Assembly: GCA_003508835.1 (NCBI GenBank)
Contig: PUFA01000082.1
Coordinates: 1,736,001 to 1,800,000, forward strand
Direction: 5' to 3'
DNA: 64,000 bases
DNA from: Eonycteris spelaea
Lineage: Eukaryota > Chordata > Mammalia > Chiroptera > Pteropodidae
A program made the translations under genes and the position numbers. This document shows positions 45,501-59,304 of the stretch, one piece after another; position 1 is the first letter of the stretch; each line of letters starts with the position of its first letter. Below the pieces are notes generated by a model. The model searched no databases and was not told the origin of the DNA. It saw nothing but the letters and a program-made list of their open reading frames with translations.

Positions 45501-46026
45501 AGCTGAAAGACAACCCCGCGTTCTCCATGCTGAACGACTCTGAGGACGATGTCATCTATGGGTAGGTCACCGTCCCGTGCACGCGTTCAGGCCGACGGTC
45601 TCGCCACGTACTGAACAGGTTGTTAATCGTTCTAAAATTGTTTCCGAGGTGTTAAGACATCTCCTCTACCTTGAGTGTCACGTGACTCCGTGGTTCTGTT
45701 TCCACGCTATCCAGGCTTAGACTGAGTGGTCTTTTTTGCTAAGCCCCTCCAGGGCGCGGTGACCACAGGAGGGACAGTTCTTTCTGGATGACGGGGGGCG
45801 GGAGGGAGGTGAGGAGTAGGCACTGTCAGTTGGCGACAAATCGAGAGTGAAGCTACGAGGTGAGTTCTTGCTAGAACGGCTGTCAGTGTGGACAGGAGTA
45901 AAGAGCTGTCAAGAGCGGACCGGTGTCAGAGGTCTCTTTTACAACAGGAGCGACTACGAAGAGATGCCGCTGCAGAACGGCCAGGCCATTCGGGCCCAGT
46001 ACCAGGAGGGCTCCGACAGCGACTGA
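9147..46026 (+). CDS. TMEM181: TMEM181 gene, 17 coding exons, frame interrupted twice
   Basis: Transmembrane protein 181 (also GPR178) belongs to the Wntless-like GOLD-domain seven-helix family. Family knowledge: it is a host factor for E. coli cytolethal distending toxin, and its cellular role is poorly defined. Translated exons match my memory of the human protein in order. A hydrophobic signal-anchor lies at about residues 17-36. A lumenal domain of about 38-170 carries N-glycosylation sequons at N48, N52, N118, N141 and N162. Seven further hydrophobic helices start near 175, 212, 250, 280, 322, 358 and 401. The tail from about 425 is acidic and ends SDSD. The start ATG has G at -3 and G at +4, and joins exon 2 as MEPLAPM. 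Exons sum to 1426 nt; two more bases would give 475 codons plus stop. Exon 5 and exon 8 are each one base short, so the literal product is about 139 residues. Identity is certain; functionality of this copy is not. Confidence 0.95.
11507..11745 (-). mobile_element. MIR SINE, near full length
   Basis: Plus strand: GTGTACCAGGTACTGTTGTA, ATGTAATCCTCACAGCCACC, CAGATGAGGATACTGAGG and GTAAGGTACAGAGCTGGGAC in order. Well preserved, in TMEM181 intron 1. Confidence 0.93.
12285..12475 (+). mobile_element. MIR SINE
   Basis: A tRNA-like B box, GGTTCAAATCC, at about 12323 is followed by the MIR core (TAAAATGGACTGATAACACC) and a decayed 3' part. The tRNA-like look comes from the SINE. Confidence 0.65.
12625..12825 (-). 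mobile_element. MIR SINE
   Basis: Plus strand has TTTACAGACGAAGACACCAT, then GGGATGTGAACCCAGGCAG, matching reversed MIR. Confidence 0.7.
14402..14479. repeat. 39-bp tandem duplication
   Basis: Two identical copies beginning TGCCAGGGGACCACGGTGGG, at 14402 and 14441. GC-rich, in TMEM181 intron 1. Confidence 0.92.
16080..16215 (+). mobile_element. MIR SINE
   Basis: CTCTGGAGCCTGAGGCTTGG, GGTTCGAATGCC, and TTTCTCATCTGTGAGGTGGG match sense MIR. A further MIR-like piece follows at 16410-16475 (CTGAGCCTCAGTTTCCCC). Confidence 0.8.
18043..18146 (+). CDS. TMEM181: TMEM181 exon 2, first membrane helix
   Basis: The acceptor CCGCAG precedes 18043 and the donor GTAAGG begins at 18147. It encodes residues 3-38, including the short basic N-terminus (RLYTLSKRH) and the first hydrophobic helix. 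An in-frame ATG at 18053 is an alternative start. It ends in phase 1, and the glycine codon is completed by exon 3. Confidence 0.95.
19180..23560 (-). mobile_element. ERV-L provirus relic with MLT2-type LTR remnants, antisense in TMEM181 intron 2
   Basis: Recognised by similarity to the ancient mammalian ERV-L family. On the minus strand the parts are colinear. An MLT2-like 5' LTR scrap lies at about 23463-23560 and a gag segment at about 22500-22720. Protease through reverse transcriptase covers about 22010-20900, RNase H and integrase about 20900-19370, and a 3' LTR fragment about 19340-19180. No env is expected in this family. All frames are broken by stops and indels, and the reverse-transcriptase active-site region is decayed, with the paired aspartate codons surviving at 21013-21018. 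The element cannot be functional. The 22.7-23.46 kb part is assigned by position more than by similarity. Confidence 0.8.
22479..22500. repeat. Poly(T) tract
   Basis: More than 20 T residues next to the gag segment of the antisense ERV-L relic. It may be the reversed tail of a small retroposon whose body I cannot identify. Confidence 0.85.
24103..24158 (+). CDS. TMEM181: TMEM181 exon 3
   Basis: The acceptor is CTCTAG and the donor GTAAGA. It encodes residues 39-56, the start of the lumenal domain, with two N-glycosylation sequons (NFS and NNS). It ends in phase 0. The 56 nt length fits the flanking phases. Confidence 0.93.
24159..25802 (+). other. TMEM181: TMEM181 intron 3
   Basis: 1.6 kb with no recognised transposon. 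The segment 25197-25257 has a diverged direct copy in intron 4. Confidence 0.65.
25803..25893 (+). CDS. TMEM181: TMEM181 exon 4
   Basis: The acceptor is CCTTAG and the donor GTATGA. It encodes residues 57-86 of the lumenal domain, including the conserved QQLWLTCVVELD stretch. It is 91 nt and ends in phase 1, consistent with exons 3 and 5. Confidence 0.95.
25894..27126 (+). other. TMEM181: TMEM181 intron 4
   Basis: 1.2 kb. It holds the second copy of the intron 3 segment (26052-26113) and an unclassified retroposon end near 26.69-26.82 kb. Confidence 0.65.
26690..26820 (+). mobile_element. Unclassified A-tailed retroposon end, copy 1
   Basis: A GTGGTTACCTCTGGGCGG-type segment followed by an AT-rich stretch and ATAATCAGAAAAATAATAAA. 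It shares this order with 31560-31690, which suggests one family. I do not recognise the family with confidence. Confidence 0.4.
27127..27247 (+). CDS. TMEM181: TMEM181 exon 5, one base short (frameshift)
   Basis: The acceptor is TCGTAG and the donor GTGAGT. The left part reads SFPMTV...GVAQDGTT in the frame set by exon 4. The right part reads VHNRTRTLTCAG in the frame required by exon 6. The two frames differ by one base: 17 bases lie between the TT codons (ending 27194) and the GTG at 27212, where 18 are expected. Exon length is 121, and the flanking phases demand 122. Read literally, the frame runs on to a TGA at 30685-30687 in exon 6. Confidence 0.92.
27248..30647 (+). other. TMEM181: TMEM181 intron 5
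   Basis: 3.4 kb. A CA-rich tract near 27.4 kb is followed by a CpG-dense stretch at about 27.65-28.6 kb that resembles an orphan CpG island. The rest shows no recognised repeat. Many long shadow ORFs here reflect the GC content. Confidence 0.65.
27388..27475. repeat. Degenerate CA-rich tract
   Basis: Interrupted CA/ACG repeats (CACACGTG, ACACACACAC) over about 90 bp in TMEM181 intron 5. Confidence 0.8.
30648..30758 (+). CDS. TMEM181: TMEM181 exon 6
   Basis: The acceptor is TTGCAG and the donor GTGAGT. It is 111 nt, phase 0 at both ends. It encodes residues 128-164 of the lumenal domain, beginning KCAEIVVAHLGYLNYTQY. It carries sequons NYT and NFT, the latter ending exactly at the exon boundary. 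Confidence 0.96.
31200..31545 (-). mobile_element. L1 (L1M-type) 3' end fragment
   Basis: The reverse complement matches the 3' terminal region shared by old L1M elements, with ATTCATCAGTTGATGGGCAT and TTTTCAAAGTCCATCCATG among the diagnostic stretches on the plus strand. It lies in TMEM181 intron 6. Confidence 0.85.
31560..31692 (+). mobile_element. Unclassified A-tailed retroposon end, copy 2
   Basis: CTGTCTCTGGGTGGTGGG, an AT-rich stretch, TTTTATAATCAAAAGAG and then about 19 A residues. It abuts the L1 fragment ending at 31545. The long pure A-tail suggests younger activity or microsatellite growth. Confidence 0.4.
32270..32860 (+). mobile_element. L1 3' end fragment
   Basis: A sense-oriented old L1 3' end: the CTCAGTAGCTCCAAATTGTG region, TATAATGGAGTATTATGCAG, a segment equivalent to ATAAGCCAACTACAAAATAG, and GTGACAGTTCATGGGG. 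It lies in TMEM181 intron 6 in the opposite orientation to the preceding fragment. Confidence 0.8.
33290..34020 (-). mobile_element. L1-like fragment, 5'/ORF1 side
   Basis: Contains TATTTCTTCAAATATTTTTT and downstream pyrimidine-rich sequence typical of old L1 elements read in antisense, ending with ACTGAGGTAAAGCC-like sequence. It is diverged, and its exact ends are unclear. It lies in TMEM181 intron 6. Confidence 0.6.
35006..35086 (+). CDS. TMEM181: TMEM181 exon 7, second helix
   Basis: The acceptor is TTCCAG and the donor GTAAGT. It is 81 nt and in phase. It encodes WKTYDSAFSKLEVW followed by most of the first helix of the seven-helix bundle. Confidence 0.96.
35087..36987 (+). other. TMEM181: TMEM181 introns 7 and 8
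   Basis: Intron 7 (35087-36456) and intron 8 (36556-36987) are GC-rich and show no recognised repeat. Exon 8 lies between them. Confidence 0.65.
36457..36555 (+). CDS. TMEM181: TMEM181 exon 8, one base short (frameshift)
   Basis: The acceptor is TTGCAG and the donor GTAGGT. The left part reads WLFGHSLRKFSMRDWGI in the exon 7 frame. The right part, from CAG at 36510, reads QKWMSI followed by seven leucines, Y and N in the frame needed by exon 9. A base is missing at about 36509/36510: GA is followed by CAG where a full Glu or Asp codon is expected. Length is 99, and 100 is required. The leucines are six CTG codons and one CTT (36528-36548), a small coding microsatellite inside a membrane helix. 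Confidence 0.93.
36988..37118 (+). CDS. TMEM181: TMEM181 exon 9
   Basis: The acceptor is TTCCAG and the donor GTGAGC. It is 131 nt, phase 1 in and phase 0 out. It encodes DPFFPLSFL, the loop with GMLDDLFQS, and the helix ending VYHGIRVQ, all near-identical to the human protein as I remember it. Confidence 0.97.
37351..37442 (+). CDS. TMEM181: TMEM181 exon 10
   Basis: A T-rich tract and TTTCAG precede it, and the donor is GTGAGT. It is 92 nt and ends in phase 2. It encodes GERKCLTFYLPKFF and the following helix through LGIWQT. Confidence 0.97.
37443..38387 (+). other. TMEM181: TMEM181 intron 10
   Basis: 945 bp, AT-rich in its second half. No recognised element. The preceding intron 9 (37119-37350) is only 232 bp. 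Confidence 0.65.
38388..38445 (+). CDS. TMEM181: TMEM181 exon 11
   Basis: The acceptor is TTTTAG and the donor GTAAGG. It is 58 nt, encoding VNELHDPTYQYKVDTGNFQ, a conserved loop between helices. It ends in phase 0. Confidence 0.96.
38446..41044 (+). other. TMEM181: TMEM181 intron 11
   Basis: 2.6 kb. It has MIR-like fragments at 39.8-40.05 kb and a short degenerate GT stretch near 40.78 kb. A 282-codon minus-strand open frame (38737-39585) has no recognisable domain. Confidence 0.65.
39795..40050. mobile_element. Two MIR-like fragments
   Basis: 39810-39900 reads like reversed MIR (TTATGTGAGGAAACTGAGG). 39950-40050 reads like sense MIR (CTGTGAAATAGGGTGATAAT, TCCTGAGGATTC). Both are short and diverged, in TMEM181 intron 11. 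Confidence 0.5.
41045..41147 (+). CDS. TMEM181: TMEM181 exon 12
   Basis: The acceptor is TTGCAG and the donor GTCAGT. It is 103 nt, encoding GMKMFFMVVAAVYVLY, the rest of that helix, and CSELRHMPYV. It ends in phase 1. The open frame continues about 580 nt into intron 12 by chance. Confidence 0.96.
41680..41731 (+). CDS. TMEM181: TMEM181 exon 13
   Basis: The acceptor is TTTCAG and the donor GTAAGA. It is 52 nt, encoding DLRFEFLTALTFVVLVI and two bases of the next serine codon. It forms the first part of a membrane helix. Confidence 0.95.
43095..43355. repeat. 53-bp minisatellite, five copies
   Basis: The motif TGTGCAGGGACACGTC recurs with spacings of 53, 53, 50 and 53 bp, together with GTGCAGAGGTCACGGG and CATGCGCGTGTGCGTG segments. 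Copies differ at few positions. It lies in TMEM181 intron 13, ending about 105 bp before exon 14. Confidence 0.92.
43462..43544 (+). CDS. TMEM181: TMEM181 exon 14, ends at an AT-AC intron
   Basis: The acceptor is TTCCAG. It is 83 nt, encoding SIVILYLRFGAQ through FVAELSTHYQN. It ends at 43544 with the first base of a serine codon. The next bases are ATATCCTT, a U12-type donor, instead of GT. No usable GT reproduces the family reading frame here. Confidence 0.95.
43545..44569 (+). other. TMEM181: TMEM181 intron 14, U12-type AT-AC intron
   Basis: The 1025-nt intron starts ATATCCTT, a perfect match to the U12 donor consensus. Near its end, TCCCTTGAC (44552-44560) resembles the U12 branch consensus TTCCTTRAC. 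The terminal dinucleotide is AC at 44568-44569, about ten bases after the branch A. These boundaries restore the exact protein frame (QN|SAEFLS), which no GT-AG choice does. Removal therefore depends on the minor spliceosome. The intron body holds no recognised repeat. Confidence 0.92.
44570..44659 (+). CDS. TMEM181: TMEM181 exon 15
   Basis: It is preceded by GCCAC, so the intron ends in AC. The donor is GTAAGC. It is 90 nt, encoding SAEFLSLYGLLNFYLYTLAF and on to NALY, the last membrane helix. Joining T at 44544-side exon 14 to CA gives the serine of the conserved QNSAEFLS stretch. Confidence 0.95.
44660..45494 (+). other. TMEM181: TMEM181 intron 15
   Basis: 835 bp, with a C tract at about 45017-45028 and the 27-bp tandem array. 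Intron 16 (45562-45947) is short and holds nothing recognised. Confidence 0.65.
45164..45291. repeat. 27-bp tandem array with repeated CCCTGCAG
   Basis: Five copies of a unit containing GTGCTCCCCC, GTCCCCTGCAGACTGG and variants. Each unit is a pyrimidine tract followed by CAG, so it resembles a 3' splice site. It lies in TMEM181 intron 15, about 200 bp before the true acceptor of exon 16. Confidence 0.9.
45495..45561 (+). CDS. TMEM181: TMEM181 exon 16
   Basis: The acceptor is TTTCAG and the donor GTAGGT. It is 67 nt, encoding the cytoplasmic tail segment SQLKDNPAFSMLNDSEDDVIY. Acidic and phosphorylatable residues dominate. Confidence 0.96.
45948..46026 (+). CDS. TMEM181: TMEM181 exon 17 with stop codon
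   Basis: The acceptor is CAACAG. It encodes SDYEEMPLQNGQAIRAQY and an acidic end, GSDSD, then TGA at 46024-46026. The end of the tail matches the human protein closely. Confidence 0.97.
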
Positions 46027-46840
46027 GCGCCTGGCGGTCGGCGGGTGCCGGGGGCCTGCTGCCCTGAGCGACCACCCTGGCCTTCCCTGCACCCGCCCGG
46101 ATTCAGACTCGTCTCATGAGCAGAGATTTCCTGGTCCTTATTTGTTTACGTAGTTTTGAAAGGGAAACCAAAACTAAGGACACATTTAAAGATGGGGCCA
46201 AATTTGTTAGAGTGGCTGCCTTTATTTGGGAAGAGAGGCGCTAATGAAAAGGTTAAACAGCCAAATCCTTTTTCAAAGACATCAGACGAGAGCTCACTTT
46301 TTTTCAGTGGTGAAATTACTCCTGGTTTTAGTAGAGACTTATGTCCTTATTTAAATAATAAGAGATTCCGCATTGGAGGAGGGCCCGCAGCATGGGACAC
46401 GCCTCTTCTTCTTTCCTTCCTTCCCGGCTCCCTGGTACCATCAGTTTTGACCCCTCACGAGGACACGGCACTCTGGCTGACCAAGCATCTTAAGTGACTG
46501 GCAGTTCCCCTCGTCGTGTGAAGAAACAGCTCCTTGGGGAACCGTGGGTGGGCAGGTTCCGGCCCTTCCACCAGAGCAGAACTAGTGTGTGGCGTTCTCG
46601 GGAGGGTTTGGGGCGGTCTCCAAGGAAAGGGTAAGATGATTGACATGTTGCCACCCCCAGGGGAAAGGTCTTGCTGCCAGGTTCCCACGGACCTATGTGA
46701 ACACGTGTGCACGTTACGTGCATGGACACAAACGGGTGTCCCTGTGGCTGGGGTGGGGACGAGGGTGTGCATTAAATCCCGATAAGCTGCAGTTTCCACA
46801 GCTCTGCTAGAGATGACGCCCCGTAGAGCTTTCTTTTTTA

Positions 46841-46846
46841 AATAAA
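46841..46846 (+). terminator. TMEM181: Proximal poly(A) signal, TMEM181
   Basis: AATAAA about 815 bp after the stop codon. It could give a short 3' UTR isoform. Confidence 0.5.
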
Positions 46847-48856
46847 AGCTAAACAAGTGATTGATATAGATTCTTTATTGCCAAAAAGGTTTTCAGTTTC
46901 TCATTTGGAAACTAAATAAATTAAAGCATTTTAGATGGTTTATGGAAGAAAATCTTTGGGTAGAAGGTGGCTGGTTGGGAACGTCTTCCACGGTGGTCAC
47001 AGCTGAATCTCCCTGTGGGAAAGAGAAGTCTGGAGCTGCCGAATCTGTGACATCGCGGAAGGCCCTGGGGACTCTGCAGCTCCTTGTCAGACGCCTGGAA
47101 GGGACACTTCCTCTGCTTTCCCTTGACGTGCTCAGCGTCTCTCTTGAACTGTTCATATACGACTGTCGCAGACATCCTGATTGGTGCCCCTGGTGAACAG
47201 AGGTCCAGGATCATCGCTCCGCTCTGCACACAGTTCCTGCGTGTTCCTCATCTATGCATTAACACTCAGAGTATCCCTCGTAGCTGTAAACTGTATTCCA
47301 CATTAGGCAGTGCTGGGACCTTATAGAGGTTCATGAGCTGTTCGCTTTAACTTCATAGCTTTCTTTTTCATTTAAACGTTAATGCTAATGTACCTTTAAT
47401 ATGGATTCTATTTACATTTTTGAAACCTGTAAATATGAATGTTTGAATTAAAACAACTGTTATTGAAAGGGTAATTCAAGTTTACATGGCTTTTACATTT
47501 GCAATGGTGTGATTACTTTGATTCTGTGTACTCAGAGGCATTGAAAAAAATTACCAAATTTTACAACTTCTCTTAAGACTATAATTTTATGTAAATTGAC
47601 AAACTTGTGCTGATTAATGTATTCTAGTATGTGAGTTTATGTTTTAATCATCATAAAATAATTGTCTATAATTTGAAATGTTATCGGTAAATGTAAAATA
47701 TTCGAGGCATTTAACCATACACCTTAGAACTTTTAAAAATGTTTTTGTCCTGTAGTATAAACTGATGGCTGATATCTTCATATATTGATTCATCATGGCA
47801 CCAAGTCAAGGAAATGAAAAATATGGAAGTATTTATTTACTTTTTTGTAACTAAGTTGGAAACAAAAGAAAGCACTTAAAGGGAAAACAGTATTTTCAGT
47901 TTCTCTTCCTGGTATATCATATATATCAATATATTACATACTCCATGCAAAATTTTGCATAGAGTTAGTATGTATCATATGTGCTCTGGTGTTAGGTTAA
48001 AACAGTAAAGTTGACCAGAAACTTTGTAGACAGTACCAAGGATTTTTTTCTTGGAAAACATCAAAATTTTGCAAACTAAATTATGAACTCAAGGGCTGAC
48101 TCTAGTTTCCCACAGTGATGACTTGAATAACACCATCTGTGGGATGACTTCTGTACTGGTCCCCTCTGGGGGAACCTAGAACATGGCCGTAGGTGTTTCG
48201 GGTTCCCTAGGGAGAGCCTCATGATCCATGTGGGGAACAGGTCTGCTTGATTTATTATTAAATCATTACAGCAGTGAATTGAAGGGGATTTCTCTCAAGC
48301 CCCATTTGAAAGGCTGGAGAAAGGGATCTATAAAACATATTAAAGGTTTTTAAGATCGTTCCTGTATATAAAATTACAGATTGCAGTAAGTTTAGATACA
48401 TTACGTAAACCCAGACCGCTAAATGGACAGATTACAAATGTCACCAGCCTCAAGTATTTCATGAACTCTTTATTGAAAATAGTTATTCTTAAATAGGTTA
48501 TAATGCGGTAACTTACTTCCTGGAGTCCTTTTCACAGGGAAAAACAATCTCATAGAAGGGATGATTAAAAGGGACATCTAGTGAAGACTAGACTTAAAAC
48601 ACTGAAGTACATTTATGTATTTTGAGGGTTTTAGAAACCAGTTGCCTTAGAGGTCAGACTTTTGAAAAATCTTTTCCCCAGGCCAAAGGGAAGTTGTTTT
48701 AGTCTGTGACATCTTGTTATCCTGTTTTTCTTGATTTCACATTTTAGATATACTGATAACTATAATACCATACTATGAAACGGGATTTTCTGCTACTGAA
48801 AACTGCCTTTTTACAAAAAAAAAAAGAAAAAGAAGAAACCCTGTAAATATTTGTAA

Positions 48857-48862
48857 AATAAA
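48857..48862 (+). terminator. TMEM181: Poly(A) signal, TMEM181
   Basis: AATAAA within an A-rich stretch, just after a Pumilio-type element. Confidence 0.45.
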
Positions 48863-49034
48863 ACTTTAAGCTCAAAAGGAAATCTAGAGCTGTGTGTTAG
48901 GTCTTTGAACTGCCAATGAGCACAGGAACACCCGGTCACTGAGCATTGTAATCAATCAAAAATGAGTCAATGTTTGTGGCAAACTTACACTGTGGGAGTA
49001 CCTTCATTCTGAGACTACATTTCTGGTAAATGTT

Positions 49035-49040
49035 AATAAA
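49035..49040 (+). terminator. TMEM181: Distal poly(A) signal, TMEM181
   Basis: AATAAA followed within about 25-60 bp by a T/TG-rich tract (49060-49100), the expected downstream element. It is the best candidate for the main 3' end. Confidence 0.65.
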
Positions 49041-49065
49041 TTTTTACTATTCACTCTGTATTTTT

Positions 49066-49739
49066 GTGTACTGATTTGTTTGCTCTTTGCTTGTTTAGTT
49101 AATTCGACATTCAGACCTGAGTGTTTTCGGGACGTGAAAGTGTCTTTACTACCGTGTTAACTTGGCCCCTGAACAAGCACAAAGACGAGAGAGGCCCCAG
49201 GACCAGGGTTTGGGGCCCCCCTTTTCACTCACTTCAACGTGACTTTAAAGCAGATAACCTCCACGCATATCACCTGATTTATAAATAACAGCACAATTGT
49301 TGCAGACGCTAAATGATTATGGAAGCATTTTGCTAACCCTAAAGTACTAAACGTTGTGTGTGTGTGTGTGTGTGTGTGACCGCCACTGAGAAGTAGACAA
49401 CCTGGGAGTAGCAGCTGAGGTGTCGCGCACACGGCCCACGTGTGCGACGAGAGCGCTCTGGCTGCAGGAGCAGGACCGGCTTGCCCACCTCCCACCGCGC
49501 AGGCTCCAGGAGAGGGGACCTTCAGAATGAGGGTGCGAGGCCGGGGGTGGAGAGAAATCTGACCAGAACACAGCGAAGCCGTCCGGATCCTGCTCCCATG
49601 GGTGATGGCAGCAAATCCCTGCACGGGAGAGGACCAAAGCCAAACTGCAAGTTCTCTTTTTCACTGTTCCACAGATTCTAAAGCTGCCAACTAAATATGA
49701 ATGATTCGTTTGTGATATTGTTTAGACTATAAAGGAAAA
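49066..49739. other. Gap between convergent TMEM181 and DYNLT1 ends
   Basis: About 0.67 kb between the two poly(A) regions. Only the TG repeat stands out. Confidence 0.6.
49355..49378. repeat. TG dinucleotide repeat
   Basis: Eleven to twelve TG units in the gap between the convergent TMEM181 and DYNLT1 3' ends. Confidence 0.95.
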
Positions 49740-50118
49740 CACGAACTTTAAATTGGAATAATTTATTATTCTAACAAAAGTACAAAGTATGGAAAATAGT
49801 GTACTTGAATCACTTCAGAGAGCAGAGACAGTGTCACACTACAGATTTCTGATCTTAGCACCTTTGAACAGAAACATCCAGCGTTGAGGCAAGGGGCAGT
49901 CCAGGCTTGGGACTGCCGATGGCGAACGACTCCTGACTTGGGGTGTGCAGTTCCTAGAACAGTGCTGTAATTTGGGGATTTTCTCTACATTCTGAGTGCC
50001 ACAAAGAACACCTGGAGAACAAGAAAGGCTTTCCACACTGACGTCACAGCTGGCGCGGTGCGTTAAAGACGGCGGAGAGATGCTGAGACAGGAGAGCAGA
50101 GTGGTCACGGGGCAGAGG
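49740..50118 (-). other. DYNLT1: DYNLT1 3' UTR
   Basis: About 380 bp between the stop and the poly(A) signal on the minus strand. No repeats are seen. It ends about 0.7 kb from the presumed TMEM181 3' end, so the genes converge without clear overlap. Confidence 0.7.
49762..49767 (-). terminator. DYNLT1: DYNLT1 poly(A) signal
   Basis: TTTATT on the plus strand is AATAAA on the transcribed strand, about 355 bp after the stop codon. It is the only good hexamer at the expected distance. Confidence 0.7.
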
Positions 50119-56569
<6,451 letters not shown>

Positions 56570-57539
56570 CTTTCCTCCGGCGCGTCGCCTCCGCCTCCCT
56601 GAGTAGGGCGCACTGCGCCGGCGCGGCCAGGCCCCGCCCCGGCGCTCGCGCCCCGCCCCTTCCCGCCCCTCTAGGGCCCCGGGCCCGCCCCTCTAGGGCC
56701 CGGCCCCGCCCTTCCGCTGGTGTGTCTACCTCTCCTGGCCTCTTGTCCCAGACTCGCGATTATTCCCTCCTCTCGCCCTCCCGGAGGTGGTGGTTTCCGC
56801 GGGAACCAGCCGGGGTAGCCTGGCAGCTGATTAGCTCGCAGCAACTGAAACAAAACAAATGTACAAAGTCATTTCGGGAGGGAAGAGTCGTCCTGGCATG
56901 TGTACATTAACTTGAACATTCAGATGGGCTTGGACACCTAGTAACAAATCGTAGCTTGACTTCTAAACATGATGGGCAGCGGGAGATGTTGGTTACAGTC
57001 ACCCTGGGATCCAGGGTTAGGAAACTTTAGCTCTGATCGAAACTTTTCTTTGGGGAGGCAAGTTTTCCATATAAATGAGATTTTAAAAACTTATTTTAAG
57101 CACCATGTTAAAAAACAAACAAACCACTTTTGGTTGGAAAATGTTTAAACACTGCACACTTTCTGGTTGCCCTAACTAGAATGACCTAGACATAGACTTG
57201 GCTTTATGCAAATTAGTAATTGCACTGGACTCTGGTATAGTGCTCTCCAAGGAAGTTGTATGCACCTGCTTGCATGGACTCTGGGTTAAGAGCTTTGACT
57301 TTGGAAACTGCTTTTTTCTGGTTTTCCCACGCTCTTGAAGTCAAGTTGTCACTACTTACCTGTCCAAAGCCCAGCTGCTAAAACCCATTTCCCATCCCCC
57401 CAGGGAAAGTTGACCACAAGAGCCTGAGATTGGGCAGAATTAAGCTGCAGGACCCACATTCAACCCATCAGCAGCCTGTGTGGTTTCTATCCTATAGAAA
57501 GGAAGTTCCACGCAGGCAGAATCTGGTTGTTTTTTTTTT

Positions 57540-57625
57540 TCACTGATGTCTCTCCCATGCCTCTTCAATTGTGCCTGGTACATAGTAGGTGCACAATGAA
57601 AATTTATTGAAGGAATGAATGCCTG
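57540..57625 (+). mobile_element. Probable L2 3' end
   Basis: GTGCCTGGTACATAGTAGGT, then CAATGAAAATTTATTGAAGG and AATGAATG, the usual L2 terminus. Confidence 0.6.
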
Positions 57626-59245
57626 CTTTACCCACGAGCATTAGTTCAGCTTCATACCCAACTGCAGAGAACTGTGGAGTGGAAAAAGACACACTTTCCT
57701 CCTTGTGGGACACAGAGGGCTGAGGAGAAGAGGGCAGAGCGGTGAAAGACACCAGGTTGCTGTGCTCTGGACACCAGGCCTGAGCAAGGAGGCCTGCTGG
57801 GTGGGGCCTGGGTGCGCTCCCACGCCTGGTTTCTGCTTCTTGGATTCCAAACTTTATTTTGAGTTTTGTTCTCTTCCTATTATCTGACTCAACTCACCTC
57901 TTCCAGTATTTCAGTCTTGTGCCTCAGTCTACATGGGATTCTAACTCTGATATTTCTTTGTTTTGTCTTCTCCTGAGATCCCATTTTTAGAGTCCTTCTC
58001 AGTCTCTTGACTTGCCTGCCTGCTTCTGGGCCCTCAGCGGCACCATGATCCTGAGTCAAATGGGGAGTTTTTCCCTCTTTTCTAATTTTCTCCTCCACCA
58101 TGGACCCAAAGACCCATTAGCCAAGTGTCTTAGAATTATGTGCAAAGCAAGAGCAAACAGGTTCTGAGTGAGCTTCTGCAGCTGAAGAACGCGAAGTCTG
58201 GGACATCTTTTTTAAATAGGTCCACAGCCTTTTAGGAACTTTCTAATCCGAATGAGTGTCCTGAGGCTGCCAGAATGGTGCATCAGTGATGTATAGACCC
58301 AGCGATATTGTAACTGAAAATCACCCACATGTGCATAAATCAACAGAAAACGTGTAAATGTGAATTTAAAAAATTTTACATGACTTTAGCTTATATGCAT
58401 TGGGTCCTGTTCTCCAATTTTAACTGTCAAAGAACATTCATTAAATGATCATGGTATATGACGTACTGAATCTGCTGCAGAAGTGGATAAATTGGTCTGT
58501 TTATCTTCAGAACTGTTTTTTTCACTTACTCAACACACATGCATTGAGCACTCATTCCATGTCAGCCTCTGAGCTGGAGCTGAGGCTACAAAGGTGACTA
58601 AGATATGGTCTCTGGAAAATCCTTAGAAGCTACTTTTCTGTAAATAAGAGGATTTGAATGCTCTGGGCTCAGCGACGTTGTAGTGCTTGGGAAAATGCAG
58701 TGATGTAGAATCACGTTCTGCCCAATGGATGTACACTCTCTAGGGCTCAGGAATTTCAAATCGCCGACATTTGGACATTCACCGGCTGCCATTCCCAGCA
58801 CTCAGGGTGGCCAAGAATGAATGTCCATCGAAAGCAATGCAGTAGAAACCACTGACTCATAACTGCTCGTAAATCTCTGCTATTCAACCATATTTTAGAA
58901 TCATGTTAATTGCTGTTCAGTAAGTCAGTGAATCTTGGGTCTGTTTTTAATTTGGAGGTTAATCGTGGGTTGGCAGACGTTAGGCGCTTTCTTCCTTCAC
59001 GTCAAGTCTCTTATATACAAACCCTTCAGAATTAGGGATCAACACTGCCAGTGCCTTTATTTAGCAACCGTGGGCCTAGGAATGCTAGGCTTGTCACCTC
59101 AACAAATAAGTCAGCGGCCACAGTGGGGTCTCTCAGTGCTGCCCATGATGGGCAGCCCCTCACTATCCAAATCCAACGCCGTGGATGTTCAAGTTTTTCT
59201 TTCTTTCCCTGCACCTAGGAGCATGTTACCATGCTGCACTAAGTC

Positions 59246-59304
59246 AATAATAATAACAACAACAACAACAATAATAATAGTAATGTCAATAATAATAATA
59301 ATGC
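59246..59304. repeat. AAT/AAC trinucleotide repeat
   Basis: Mixed AAT and AAC units with short interruptions in intergenic DNA. Confidence 0.95.

Larger units (their letters stand above)
46027..49065 (+). other. TMEM181: TMEM181 3' UTR
   Basis: About 3 kb between the stop and the last good poly(A) signal. The first kilobase is mixed and the rest is strongly AU-rich, without obvious interspersed repeats. TGTAAATA at 47428-47435 and 48842-48849 fit Pumilio binding elements. Three AATAAA hexamers suggest alternative ends. The boundary near 49065 is inferred from the last hexamer and the following T/G-rich tract. Confidence 0.75.

Noticed and set aside
24103..46026. TMEM181 as a processed pseudogene
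   Set aside because: Every intron is present with functional boundaries, so it is the parental multi-exon locus even if its frame is damaged.
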